This document shows positions 24,852-32,136 of a stretch of DNA of 33,555 bases, piece after piece. The translations under genes were made by a program, and so were the position numbers. The notes beneath the pieces are model-generated. The model ran no database searches. It was not told where the DNA came from and saw only the letters and a list, made by a program, of their open reading frames with translations. Each line of letters opens with the position of its first letter. The stretch's first letter is position 1. Source of the stretch: an uncultured Christensenella sp. GTDB lineage: Bacteria > Bacillota > Clostridia > Christensenellales > UBA1242. The DNA is taken from assembly GCA_949294585.1 (NCBI GenBank), contig CASFHZ010000029.1, positions 1-33,555 on the forward strand. Direction: 5' to 3'.

Positions 24852-24892
24852 TTATTATTTACATATTATAATTATTTAGTGTGATAAAAGTT

Positions 24893-24919
24893 AATGCTGT
24901 GAAGTAACGGCATTTTTTT
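24893..24919 (+). terminator. Intrinsic terminator before spoIIGA
   Basis: An 8-bp stem AATGCTGT / ACGGCATT with one G-U pair and a GAAGTA loop runs into seven T residues. It is the best terminator between ftsZ and spoIIGA. Confidence 0.75.
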
Positions 24920-24926
24920 ATGCTTA

Positions 24927-24941
24927 TTTTGTGTCAAAAAT
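24927..24941. promoter_or_regulatory. Possible Spo0A box upstream of spoIIGA
   Basis: TTTTGTGTCAAAAAT contains TGTCAAA, close to the 0A-box consensus TTTGTCRAA with one mismatch. It lies about 50-65 bp before a TATAAT (24990-24995) that has no good -35, the layout expected of a Spo0A-activated spoIIG promoter. Confidence 0.4.
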
Positions 24942-25013
24942 AGATTAATTTCGTTGTTTTTATATAGATATATTTATATGACAATGTTATATAATGCATT
25001 AAGGAGATTTGTT

Positions 25014-25850
25014 ATGACAGTATATATTGAAGATACTTTAATTGAGAATTTCCTTATAACATTTTTTATTATCAATATTATATTTGGTTTTTTAAGAGAG
25101 AAAAAGAGCAATTTAAGAGTTTGTTTTGCAAGTTGTTTTGGAGCAATTATCAGTTTAATATATCCTTTAATTTCAACATCTAGTTTTTTTGTTGTGTTGA
25201 TAAAATTTGGAGTTGCATATGTAATCACATTAATTGCTTATAACAACAACAAACTAAAAAAGCAAATATTTTTCTTTTTAATGTTTATGGCAATAACTGC
25301 AATTTATGGTGGTATAAATTTAATGATTTACTATTCTATTTATGGGACATTTAGTAGCAGCCATAAACTTCCAACAATTGTTTTTATATTGCTATTATTC
25401 ATAATTACTTTTGTGCTTAAACAATTTGAAAAAGTGTTATATAAAAAAAAGACAATAAACAATTTTATGTTTGATGTTGTTATTTGCAAAGATAAAAAAA
25501 TAATAAAATCAAAGGCGTATCTGGATAGTGGGAATATTTTGTGTGACCCAATTTCAAATAAACCAATAATTTTGGTAAATTTCAAAATTTTTGAACAAAT
25601 TTATGATGATTATTCAATGCAAGATTTACTGACTAAAAATGTTTCAAAATTAAAAGATGGACACTATGTTAAAGTTAAAACAGCAACTTCTGTTGACACA
25701 ATTTTGGCGTTTAGTGTTGACTGTTTAAAAATTGTGCAAAAGAATAAAACAACAACAATTCAAAGTCCAATGTTTGCATTGTCAAAAGTTAATATTTCTG
25801 GTTTTGATTGTGATGTGATTTTAAATTCAAAAATTGTTATGGGAGTGTAA
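25014..25850 (+). CDS. spoIIGA: Sporulation sigma-E factor processing peptidase
   Basis: SpoIIGA is a membrane aspartic protease of the mother cell that removes the pro-sequence of sigma-E after a signal from the forespore. The 278-residue protein has about five hydrophobic segments in residues 8-136. A cytoplasmic protease domain contains the catalytic DSGN motif (Asp171) in [17 protein letters not shown], matching the family D-S-G-N-x-L-x-D-P. ATG 25014 is selected because AAGGAGA (25001-25007) is 6-7 nt upstream and the family N-terminus starts V-Y-I/V-x-x. sigE starts 2 bp after the stop. Confidence 0.93.
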   Translation: MTVYIEDTLIENFLITFFIINIIFGFLREKKSNLRVCFASCFGAIISLIYPLISTSSFFVVLIKFGVAYVITLIAYNNNKLKKQIFFFLMFMAITAIYGGINLMIYYSIYGTFSSSHKLPTIVFILLLFIITFVLKQFEKVLYKKKTINNFMFDVVICKDKKIIKSKAYLDSGNILCDPISNKPIILVNFKIFEQIYDDYSMQDLLTKNVSKLKDGHYVKVKTATSVDTILAFSVDCLKIVQKNKTTTIQSPMFALSKVNISGFDCDVILNSKIVMGV

Positions 25851-25852
25851 AA

Positions 25853-26569
25853 ATGTTTAAAGAATTATTTATAAAAGTTAAAAAATTTTTTGGACTAAGT
25901 TTGTTTGATGAAGTAGATAACATTGTTATGTACATTTGTGGGAACGACACTTTGCCAACACCACTAGAACCAGAAGAAGAACAAGTTTTGCTTGAAGAAT
26001 TGGCAAACAACAACAAACAGGCAAAAGAAAAATTAATTGAGCACAATTTAAGACTTGTTGTTTACATAGCAAAAAAATTTGAAAATACTGGTATAAACAT
26101 AGAAGATTTATTTTCAATTGGTGCAATTGGACTTATTAAAGCAGTACAAACATATAACTTTGATAAAAAAATTAAACTGGCAACATATGCAAGCAGATGT
26201 ATTGAAAATGAAATTTTAATGCAACTAAGAAAAACAAACAAATTAAAAAATGAAATAAGTTTAGATGAACCTTTAAATTTAGATAGCGATGGCAATGAAT
26301 TACTACTTGAAGATATTTTGTTTATTGATGGAGAAACTGTTTCAAAAGACATTGATAAATCAGCTGAAAAACAAGTGCTTTGGAATGTTATTAACAAACT
26401 AAATTCAAGAGAAAAAGAAATTATGATTCTAAGATTTGGACTGGGTGGAAAAGAGGAGAAAACACAAAAAGAAGTTGCAGATTTAATGGGAATATCACAA
26501 AGTTATATATCAAGAATAGAAAAAAAGATTTTAGGAAAAATGAAAAAGGATTTAGAAAAGGTAATATAG
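25853..26569 (+). CDS. sigE: RNA polymerase sporulation sigma-E factor (pro-form)
   Basis: Sigma-E directs early mother-cell transcription. The 238-residue protein has an amphipathic, basic pro-sequence (about residues 1-26, [14 protein letters not shown]) that holds it inactive at the membrane. Conserved region 2 has [20 protein letters not shown] and [15 protein letters not shown]. The segment ISLDEPLN with DGNELLLED is typical of sigma-E, and region 4 ends with the helix-turn-helix [21 protein letters not shown]. The ribosome binding site GGGAG lies in the end of spoIIGA, so protease and substrate are translated together. Confidence 0.96.
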   Translation: MFKELFIKVKKFFGLSLFDEVDNIVMYICGNDTLPTPLEPEEEQVLLEELANNNKQAKEKLIEHNLRLVVYIAKKFENTGINIEDLFSIGAIGLIKAVQTYNFDKKIKLATYASRCIENEILMQLRKTNKLKNEISLDEPLNLDSDGNELLLEDILFIDGETVSKDIDKSAEKQVLWNVINKLNSREKEIMILRFGLGGKEEKTQKEVADLMGISQSYISRIEKKILGKMKKDLEKVI

Positions 26570-26781
26570 ATGCTATAAATTTTTATTTAAAAAATTAATT
26601 TGATTTACATTATTCGCAGGCACAAAATTCTTATTTGAGATTTATATAAGTAAAAAAATAAAAAATAATAAGTAAAAAATTTATATATTAAAATATAAAA
26701 AAAATTCAATATTAACACTAAAAATGATTAAAAATTAATTACATAATAAAATAAATTAAAAAAATATAAAAATTTTTTTGT
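26570..26781. other. Very AT-rich spacer between sigE and sigG
   Basis: About 210 bp made almost only of A and T, with short homopolymers. I see no ORF with a ribosome binding site, no convincing terminator hairpin and no RNA structure here; only the sigma-F-like promoter at its right edge. Confidence 0.6.
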
Positions 26782-26811
26782 GTATAATTAATGCAAAAAT
26801 AGGAAAGTATA
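26782..26811 (+). promoter_or_regulatory. Sigma-F/G-like promoter of sigG
   Basis: GTATA (26782-26786), 15 bp, then GGAAAGTATA (26802-26811). This matches the sigma-F pattern GWATA / GGNNANANTR except at one -10 position. sigG is sigma-F dependent in Bacillus, so the site is where it is expected. Confidence 0.5.
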
Positions 26812-26834
26812 TTTGCAATAGAGAGGTGTTTTCT

Positions 26835-27608
26835 ATGGCAAATAAGGTTGCAATCTGTGGTGTTGATACTTCCACACTACCAAAACTGAAAAATGATGAT
26901 TTGTTGGAATTATTAAAAAAAGTAAAAAACGGAGATGAACTTGCAAGAGATGAATTTGTTGTTGCAAATTTGCGACTTGTTTTAAGTGTTGTTCAACGAT
27001 TTTCTAACAAGCGTGAAAAGTCTGATGATATGTTTCAAGTTGGTTGTGTTGGATTAATGAAAGCAATTGATAATTTTGATATGTCATTAAATGTTAAATT
27101 TTCAACTTATGCAGTTCCTATGATTATTGGTGAAATTAGAAGATTTTTAAGAGATAACAATTCTATTAGAGTTTCAAGAAGTTTAAGAGATATTGCTTAC
27201 AAAGCACTACAGGCAAGGGAAAAATTACTAAAAAAATACAACAAAGACCCAGAGATTGAAGAAATAGCAAAAGAAATTGGAATTGATGCAAAGGAAGTTA
27301 ATTTTGCATTAGATGCAATAAGTGACACAATTTCTTTAAACGAGCCAGTTTATAATGATGGAAGTGAAGCTGTTAGAATAATGGACCAAGTATCTGATGT
27401 AAAAAACAGTGATGAAGCATTAACAGAACACATTGCACTACGAGATGCACTTGCAAAATTAAGTCCAAGAGAAAAAGAAATATTATTGATGAGGTATTAC
27501 ATTGGCAAAACACAAATGGAAGTTAGTGAAGAAATTGGAATAAGTCAGGCACAAGTTTCTAGGCTTGAAAAAAATGCACTTAGTGCAATGAAACATAATT
27601 TGAATTAA
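26835..27608 (+). CDS. sigG: RNA polymerase sporulation sigma-G factor
   Basis: Sigma-G drives late forespore transcription. The 257-residue protein is very close to the family consensus. It has the hallmark N-terminus NKVAICGVDTSTLPKLK and region 2 RLVLSVVQRFSNK, FQVGCVGLMKAIDNFD and KFSTYAVPMIIGEIRR. FLRDNNSIRVSRSLRDIAYK is typical of sigma-F/G, and region 4 carries the helix-turn-helix QMEVSEEIGISQAQVSRLEK. The CGVDTS N-terminus separates it from sigma-F. ATG 26835 is used because GAGAGGTG precedes it; an earlier in-frame start would run through the promoter. Confidence 0.96.
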   Translation: MANKVAICGVDTSTLPKLKNDDLLELLKKVKNGDELARDEFVVANLRLVLSVVQRFSNKREKSDDMFQVGCVGLMKAIDNFDMSLNVKFSTYAVPMIIGEIRRFLRDNNSIRVSRSLRDIAYKALQAREKLLKKYNKDPEIEEIAKEIGIDAKEVNFALDAISDTISLNEPVYNDGSEAVRIMDQVSDVKNSDEALTEHIALRDALAKLSPREKEILLMRYYIGKTQMEVSEEIGISQAQVSRLEKNALSAMKHNLN

Positions 27609-27610
27609 TT

Positions 27611-27640
27611 AAAAATTAAGCAAAATTGCTTAATTTTTTT
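27611..27640 (+). terminator. Terminator of sigG
   Basis: A long stem AAAAATTAAGCAA / TTGCTTAATTTTT with a very short loop ends in a T-run (27634-27640). Confidence 0.88.
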
Positions 27641-27699
27641 AATTAAGCTACTTTCTACTATAACACTACATATATTTTTAAAATCTACTTTTTAAATTG

Positions 27700-27728
27700 T
27701 TGACATTATTGCTTTTATGTGATATATT
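27700..27728 (+). promoter_or_regulatory. Sigma-A promoter of rplU-prp-rpmA
   Basis: TTGACA (27700-27705), 17 bp, TATATT (27723-27728); transcription should start near 27735. Confidence 0.8.
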
Positions 27729-27734
27729 TATGCA

Positions 27735-27793
27735 GTATGCCACATATTAAAGGTTAAAAAGTGCATTTGCCACCTTTCGTAGTGAGATTTATT
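27735..27793 (+). ncRNA. Probable L21 leader (ribosomal protein autoregulatory structure)
   Basis: The 5' leader contains AAAGG ... CCTTT arms (about 27750-27778) enclosing a smaller GTGCA / TGCCAC pairing, just before the rplU ribosome binding site. Firmicutes rplU operons often carry an L21 leader of this kind that binds the ribosomal protein. The call rests on position and pairing only; the family was not searched. Confidence 0.45.
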
Positions 27794-27808
27794 AAGGAGG
27801 AATTTTAA

Positions 27809-28114
27809 ATGTTTGCAGTTATTCAAACCGGAGGAAAACAATACAAAGTTCAAGTTGGTGATGTTTTGGAAGTTGAAAAACTTGAAAAACAAGTTGGCGA
27901 AAAAGTTGAATTTGATGTTTTACTCACTTCTAATGAAGGAAAAGTTGTTTGTGGAACACCTGTTGTTGACAAAGTAGTTTGCGTTGCTGAAGTTGTTGAA
28001 CAAGGCAAAGGTAAAAAAATTGTTGTTTACAAATATAAAGCAAAGAAAAATGTTAGAAGCAAACAAGGTCACAGACAACCATATACAAAAGTTAAAATTT
28101 TAGAGATTAAGTAA
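27809..28114 (+). CDS. rplU: 50S ribosomal protein L21
   Basis: L21 binds 23S rRNA in the large subunit. The 101-residue protein starts with the family signature MFAVIQTGGKQYKVQVGD and ends with the KKRxRxKxGHRQPYTxVKIxxI segment (here KAKKNVRSKQGHRQPYTKVKILEI). AAGGAGG (27794-27800) is 8 nt before the ATG. It is the first gene of the L21-Prp-L27 operon; prp starts 1 bp after the stop. Confidence 0.98.
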   Translation: MFAVIQTGGKQYKVQVGDVLEVEKLEKQVGEKVEFDVLLTSNEGKVVCGTPVVDKVVCVAEVVEQGKGKKIVVYKYKAKKNVRSKQGHRQPYTKVKILEIK

Positions 28115-28115
28115 T

Positions 28116-28457
28116 ATGACTCATATTAAATTTTTAACTAAAAACAAAAACATTGTTGCTTTTGAAATTTCTGGACACACTGGTTATGCAGATTGGGGAA
28201 AAGATATCCTTTGTTCTGCAATTTCTGCAATTTCACAAAGTGCTTGTTTGGGAATACAAAAAGTTCTTAAAATTAATGCCATAGTTAACAAAAATGACAA
28301 AACTGGATATCTAAAACTTGTTTTGCCTAAAAATCTCAGTGATGAGTTGCTTAAAAAGTCACAAATTATTTTAAAGACAATGCAATTAAGTATTGAAGAT
28401 TTAACATTTGATTATGGCGACTATATTAAATTGGAGGTTCAAGATGAAATTTATTAA
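28116..28457 (+). CDS. prp: Ribosomal-processing cysteine protease Prp
   Basis: Prp trims the N-terminal extension of L27 in Firmicutes and related bacteria. The 113-residue protein has the catalytic pattern [18 protein letters not shown] with His21 and Cys33. It sits between rplU and rpmA and overlaps rpmA by 14 bp, so protease and substrate are coupled. The L27 encoded here does carry the extension that Prp cuts, which supports an active pair. Confidence 0.94.
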   Translation: MTHIKFLTKNKNIVAFEISGHTGYADWGKDILCSAISAISQSACLGIQKVLKINAIVNKNDKTGYLKLVLPKNLSDELLKKSQIILKTMQLSIEDLTFDYGDYIKLEVQDEIY

Positions 28458-28719
28458 CATTCAACTTTTTGCCCACAAAAAAGGTGGCGGAAGTACTAAA
28501 AATGGTAGAGATAGTAATTCCAAAAGACTTGGTGTAAAAAGAGCTGATGGTCAAGCAGTTCTTGCTGGCTCAATTATAATTCGTCAAAGAGGAACAAAAG
28601 TTTATCCTGGCGTTAATTGTGGTTTGGGTAAAGATTATACTATATTTGCAACTGCTGATGGAAAAGTTAAATTTTCAAAGAGTGGTTCAAAAAAGATTGT
28701 CAGTGTTATTGCTGAATAA
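28444..28719 (+). CDS. rpmA: 50S ribosomal protein L27 (with Prp-cleaved N-terminal extension)
   Basis: L27 reaches toward the peptidyl-transferase centre with its N-terminus. The 91-residue precursor starts [16 protein letters not shown]. The nine-residue leader ending in L-F before A-H-K-K matches the Firmicutes extension that Prp removes (between F and A) so that the mature tail can fit the ribosome. The body has [17 protein letters not shown] and [15 protein letters not shown] at 28433-28437 precedes the ATG. obg, the usual next gene, is absent; a terminator follows. Confidence 0.97.
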   Translation: MKFINIQLFAHKKGGGSTKNGRDSNSKRLGVKRADGQAVLAGSIIIRQRGTKVYPGVNCGLGKDYTIFATADGKVKFSKSGSKKIVSVIAE

Positions 28720-28728
28720 TGCTAGTTA

Positions 28729-28758
28729 AGTGTTTCCAAATTAGGAAGCACTTTTTTT
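28729..28758 (+). terminator. Terminator of rplU-prp-rpmA
   Basis: A 9-bp stem AGTGTTTCC / GGAAGCACT (one G-U pair) with loop AAATTA is followed by a run of T to 28758. Confidence 0.9.
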
Positions 28759-28774
28759 ATGCAATAAGTGTTGT

Positions 28775-28803
28775 TTGACATATATAAAATTATGTGATAT
28801 TCT
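28775..28803 (+). promoter_or_regulatory. Sigma-A promoter of the HExxH-protein gene
   Basis: TTGACA (28775-28780), 17 bp, TATTCT (28798-28803), ending 18 bp before the GTG start. The segment TATGTGATAT just before and into the -10 also occurs in the rplU promoter. Confidence 0.7.
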
Positions 28804-28821
28804 TTTTGTGAAGGTAGAGCT

Positions 28822-30087
28822 GTGAATATCAAGGAAGACTTTTTAAATAAGTACGAATACTATTTTAAAGATAAGCCTGATTTTTGCTATGAGGCTATTT
28901 TAAAGTCTGTTTTTGATATAGTTTCTTTTTATAAATCGGTTTGCAAAGATGAATTATATAGTGCTGAAATGCTGGGCAACATAAATTTGTTTAAAGACAA
29001 AAAAACTCAATACAACATTGAAGAGGTTGTGTTTAATAGGCTTTATTCAAACATAAACAAAGTTGTTTTAGATGAACAAAATTCACATAAGTATTTTGAA
29101 GATGCACTTGCTTTTTATGATGCCAACAATAAAGAAATTTTTATTGATGTTAATAAGGTTAAAGAAAATACTTCAAAAATTTTTAAAAGTTTAACTGTTG
29201 AGCAAAAGCAAAATCAATCTTTTATGGATAAAATAAAGCGTTTTAGTATTGTTCACGAGTTGTTACACGCAATTTCTGATGACAGAACTGCCAATTTTAT
29301 TTTTAATAAAAAGCAAAAACTAAATGAGTTAATAACTGAGGATATAACAATTAAGGTTTTGGGGTTAAATTGTTTACATCTTATGAAAGCAATTCGTTTT
29401 GAAGATGAAACAATTTACATATTAAACACAAACAGCAGGTCTGGGTATGGTTGGGGTAATGGAATTGCAACTTTGTTAAATTCAATTCCAAATTTTAATC
29501 CCATAAGGGGATATGTTGTAAATTCAATAAATTCTGAAATTGCTTATGAAAACTATGTTAAAGATTTTTCTCAGTCATTAAATAGATATAAGGTAAAAAA
29601 TGCAAGAAGTGTGTATTTTGAAGGCTTGGTTAATGCAATTGAAAAAATACACAAATTGTTAAAATCAAATTCTGACCGTGAAAAAGCACTAAAAAAAATT
29701 ATAACTTTGCAAACAGATTTATTGTTGGAATACAATAGGAACATAATGGGTGAATTGTCGTTAAAATCATTGCAATCACTAACAAAAAAAGATATTAATA
29801 ATGCCAGAAAAGAGATTGACAATTTAAAATATCAACTGACTTTGGTTTTGGGTGATAATTCAAAAAACATAAGCATTGATAAGTTTAAAAAAGATTTAAA
29901 AGGCACATCTATTCAATTAAAAGATTTAGTAAAAAATAACATTTTAAAATTAACTTCAAATTTAAAAGTTATGATTGAAATTGAAGAATGTATGGAAAGA
30001 ATTGAAAAATCTTCATATGTAAAAAAAAATATTAATAAAGAAAATATAAAAAATAATGAAAATATAAAAGAAAATTTATCTAAATAA
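28822..30087 (+). CDS. Uncharacterised protein with a gluzincin-like HExxH metallopeptidase motif
   Basis: I do not recognise this family. The 421-residue protein has no signal peptide or membrane helix and is predicted cytoplasmic. Its central region contains VHELLHAISDD (His145, Glu146, His149), and about 20 residues later NELITEDIT (Glu169 and Glu173). This spacing and the N-E-x-x-T-E pattern fit gluzincin zinc peptidases, where the second motif supplies the third ligand. Roughly residues 265-400 are Lys/Glu/Leu-rich and likely helical. The last 20 residues are low-complexity Asn/Lys/Ile/Glu. The start is GTG with AAGGTAGAG upstream and a good promoter. gtrA-like and small exported genes follow and may be in the same transcript. 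Substrate unknown. Confidence 0.7.
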   Translation: MNIKEDFLNKYEYYFKDKPDFCYEAILKSVFDIVSFYKSVCKDELYSAEMLGNINLFKDKKTQYNIEEVVFNRLYSNINKVVLDEQNSHKYFEDALAFYDANNKEIFIDVNKVKENTSKIFKSLTVEQKQNQSFMDKIKRFSIVHELLHAISDDRTANFIFNKKQKLNELITEDITIKVLGLNCLHLMKAIRFEDETIYILNTNSRSGYGWGNGIATLLNSIPNFNPIRGYVVNSINSEIAYENYVKDFSQSLNRYKVKNARSVYFEGLVNAIEKIHKLLKSNSDREKALKKIITLQTDLLLEYNRNIMGELSLKSLQSLTKKDINNARKEIDNLKYQLTLVLGDNSKNISIDKFKKDLKGTSIQLKDLVKNNILKLTSNLKVMIEIEECMERIEKSSYVKKNINKENIKNNENIKENLSK

Positions 30088-30104
30088 TTATTTAAGGATT
30101 AACT

Positions 30105-30623
30105 ATGGAAAATGACGAGAAAACTATTATAAATGACATTGAAAATATAGATGAAAATAATATAGAAATAATTGATGAAAAAATTAATAATATAGAAATA
30201 AATAATATAGAAACAAAAAAAATAAAAATATCAGAAAAATACAAATCATTAATTCAAGCAGTAAAATTTTTGCTTTTTTCAATCTCTGCTGGTGTTATAC
30301 AACTTTTAGTGTTCACACTTTTAAACGAATTGGCAAAATTACCATATTGGCCTGCTTATTTAATTGCTCTTTTGTGTTCTGTTTTGTGGAATTTTACTTT
30401 AAACAGAAAATTCACATTCAAATCGGCAAATAATATTCCAATTGCAATGCTTAAAGTTTTGGCATATTATCTTGTTTTCACACCTCTATCAACTTGGTGG
30501 GGTGATGCACTTGAAAATGTTGGCTGGAATGAATATTTAATTTTGGCTCTAACAATGATAATTAATTTTGTCACTGAATTTTTGTATAGTAAATTTTTTG
30601 TTTTTAGAGAAAAAAATAAATAA
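30105..30623 (+). CDS. GtrA family membrane protein
   Basis: GtrA proteins are small four-helix membrane proteins linked to flipping or handling lipid-linked sugars for surface glycosylation. This 172-residue protein has an unusual 45-residue cytoplasmic N-terminus rich in Asn, Ile and Glu, then four hydrophobic helices at about 48-71, 76-95, 107-126 and 137-160. The GtrA pattern NFTLNRKFTF is present, and the C-terminus has NFVTEFLYSKFFVFR. AAGGA precedes the ATG. It is 17 bp after the HExxH gene. No glycosyltransferase partner is nearby. Confidence 0.82.
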   Translation: MENDEKTIINDIENIDENNIEIIDEKINNIEINNIETKKIKISEKYKSLIQAVKFLLFSISAGVIQLLVFTLLNELAKLPYWPAYLIALLCSVLWNFTLNRKFTFKSANNIPIAMLKVLAYYLVFTPLSTWWGDALENVGWNEYLILALTMIINFVTEFLYSKFFVFREKNK

Positions 30624-30651
30624 TTAATATTTTTTTAAACAAAATATAAAT

Positions 30652-31155
30652 ATGAAAATTAAAAAGTATTTTATTTTTTGTTTAGTTGCAATTTCTCTAT
30701 TATTCTCATTTTCACAATATAAAAATAATGAGGTTTTTGCAGATATGATTAAAAAGTCAAATGATTGTATTATTTGTTTGAATAATTTTGATAGTGTTAG
30801 TGATGAATACAAAAAGATGTTTTGGGATATTAAATGTCCTTTAACATTTCAAGTTAACAACACAGATGATTATTCTGATTATGAAAAAAAATTTGATAAA
30901 ATGTTGGTGAACTCTTTGTCAATACCAAAAATGTTTATGTCTTTGGTTGCAAATGGCGATGGAAAATCAATTAGAGAAACATTATATAATGCAAGCGAGA
31001 TTGCAAAAAATCAAGGTAAATGCGTTGTTATAATTGATATGGATAAAAATGATGAAGAAGTGGTTTATTATGCAATTGCAGACAGTTTGCCAACTTTAAA
31101 CAAACTAAATGTTAATTTTGTTACAATGGAATGTATCTACAAAAGAGTTGATTAA
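30652..31155 (+). CDS. Small exported protein, possible divergent polysaccharide-deacetylase relative
   Basis: The 167-residue protein has a Lys-rich start, a hydrophobic signal peptide and a likely cleavage site after VFA (residue 31). The rest is an alpha/beta sequence without repeats. The order of segments (CPLTFQV; then S-I-R-E-T-L near NASEIAKNQGKCVVII; then LPTLNKLNVNFVTME) resembles the second half of the YibQ-like divergent polysaccharide deacetylase family. The length is short for that family and the catalytic residues are not evident, so it may be degenerate or unrelated. No Shine-Dalgarno is visible before ATG 30652, 28 bp after gtrA. Confidence 0.55.
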   Translation: MKIKKYFIFCLVAISLLFSFSQYKNNEVFADMIKKSNDCIICLNNFDSVSDEYKKMFWDIKCPLTFQVNNTDDYSDYEKKFDKMLVNSLSIPKMFMSLVANGDGKSIRETLYNASEIAKNQGKCVVIIDMDKNDEEVVYYAIADSLPTLNKLNVNFVTMECIYKRVD

Positions 31156-31176
31156 TTAACTCAATAATAATATAAT
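31148..31176 (+). promoter_or_regulatory. Sigma-A promoter of ldh
   Basis: TTGATT (31148-31153), 17 bp, TATAAT (31171-31176). The -35 lies across the last codons and stop of the upstream gene. Confidence 0.65.
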
Positions 31177-31204
31177 AAAATAGTATAAACATAGAAGGGA
31201 AAAA

Positions 31205-32113
31205 ATGAGTAAAATTGTTATTGTTGGTTGTGGAAATGTTGGAATGAGTTATGCATACTCTTTGGTTGTTACAAAATGCAAAATAAGCGAACTTGTGCTT
31301 ATTGATATCAACAAAGTAAAAGCAGAGGGCGAGGCGCTAGACCTTTTGCACGCAAGCACATATAATTCTAATAGAATTTCAATTAAAGCAGGAGATTATT
31401 CGGACTGTGATGATGCTGATATTATATGTATTTGTGCAGGAAGAAATCAAGAAATTGGCGAAACAAGAAGAGATTTAATTAATAAAAATTATGAAGTATT
31501 TAAAAGCATAATAACTGAAATTAACAAAACAAAATTCAATGGAATTTATTTAATAGCAACAAATCCACTTGATGTTATGACTTATATAACCTATAAACTT
31601 TCAAATTTCCCAGCACACAAGGTTATTGGAAGTGGAACAGTTTTGGATAGTGCAAGGCTAAGAGGTCTTATTGGTGCAGAATTAGAAGTTAATCCTCAAA
31701 ACATACACGCATATGTTATAGGTGAACACGGTGATTCTGAGTTTATCCCTTGGAGCAATGCAATAATTGGGTTAAATAAAGCAAAGTTGTATTTAGATGA
31801 TGACCAATGTTCAAGAATACTCTATAATGTTAGAACAAGTGCATATGATATAATAAATAAAAAAGGTAACACTTGCTATGGAATTGGAGTTTGTTTAACA
31901 GATATAACCAATGCAATTTTGGGTGACTCAAATAAAATTATGACTGTTTCTGCATACAATAAAGAACACGACATATTTTTTGGTATGCCAACCATTTTAA
32001 ACAAAGATGGTGTAAAAAAGACATTGTTTTTGGAATTAAATCAACAAGAAAAAGACTTTTTAAGTCAATCAATAGAATGTATAAAAAATACTATTTCTCA
32101 AATAAAATGGTAG
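31205..32113 (+). CDS. ldh: L-lactate dehydrogenase
   Basis: This NAD-dependent enzyme reduces pyruvate to L-lactate to regenerate NAD in fermentation. The 302-residue protein starts with the Rossmann motif GCGNVG (8-13) and the acidic NAD-binding Asp34. Substrate-loop Gln82 in AGRNQEIGETRRD points to lactate rather than malate dehydrogenase, where Arg is expected. The catalytic residues Asp148 and Arg151 (VLDSARLR) and His175 (GEHGDSE) keep the standard spacing. A GAAGGG-type ribosome binding site and its own promoter precede it. The stop codon lies inside the shared terminator. Confidence 0.92.
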   Translation: MSKIVIVGCGNVGMSYAYSLVVTKCKISELVLIDINKVKAEGEALDLLHASTYNSNRISIKAGDYSDCDDADIICICAGRNQEIGETRRDLINKNYEVFKSIITEINKTKFNGIYLIATNPLDVMTYITYKLSNFPAHKVIGSGTVLDSARLRGLIGAELEVNPQNIHAYVIGEHGDSEFIPWSNAIIGLNKAKLYLDDDQCSRILYNVRTSAYDIINKKGNTCYGIGVCLTDITNAILGDSNKIMTVSAYNKEHDIFFGMPTILNKDGVKKTLFLELNQQEKDFLSQSIECIKNTISQIKW

Positions 32114-32136
32114 GCAAAAACCTACCATTTTATTTG
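32099..32136. terminator. Bidirectional terminator between ldh and the FAD oxidoreductase
   Basis: A 16-bp perfect stem, CAAATAAAATGGTAGG / CCTACCATTTTATTTG with a CAAAAA loop, contains the ldh stop (TAG 32111-32113) and the stop of the convergent gene (32130-32132). T-rich tails occur in both directions. Confidence 0.88.

Noticed and set aside
26570-26834. A small gene or RNA in the AT-rich sigE-sigG spacer
   Set aside because: No ORF with a ribosome binding site and no stable hairpin could be seen; only the sigma-F-like promoter is supported.
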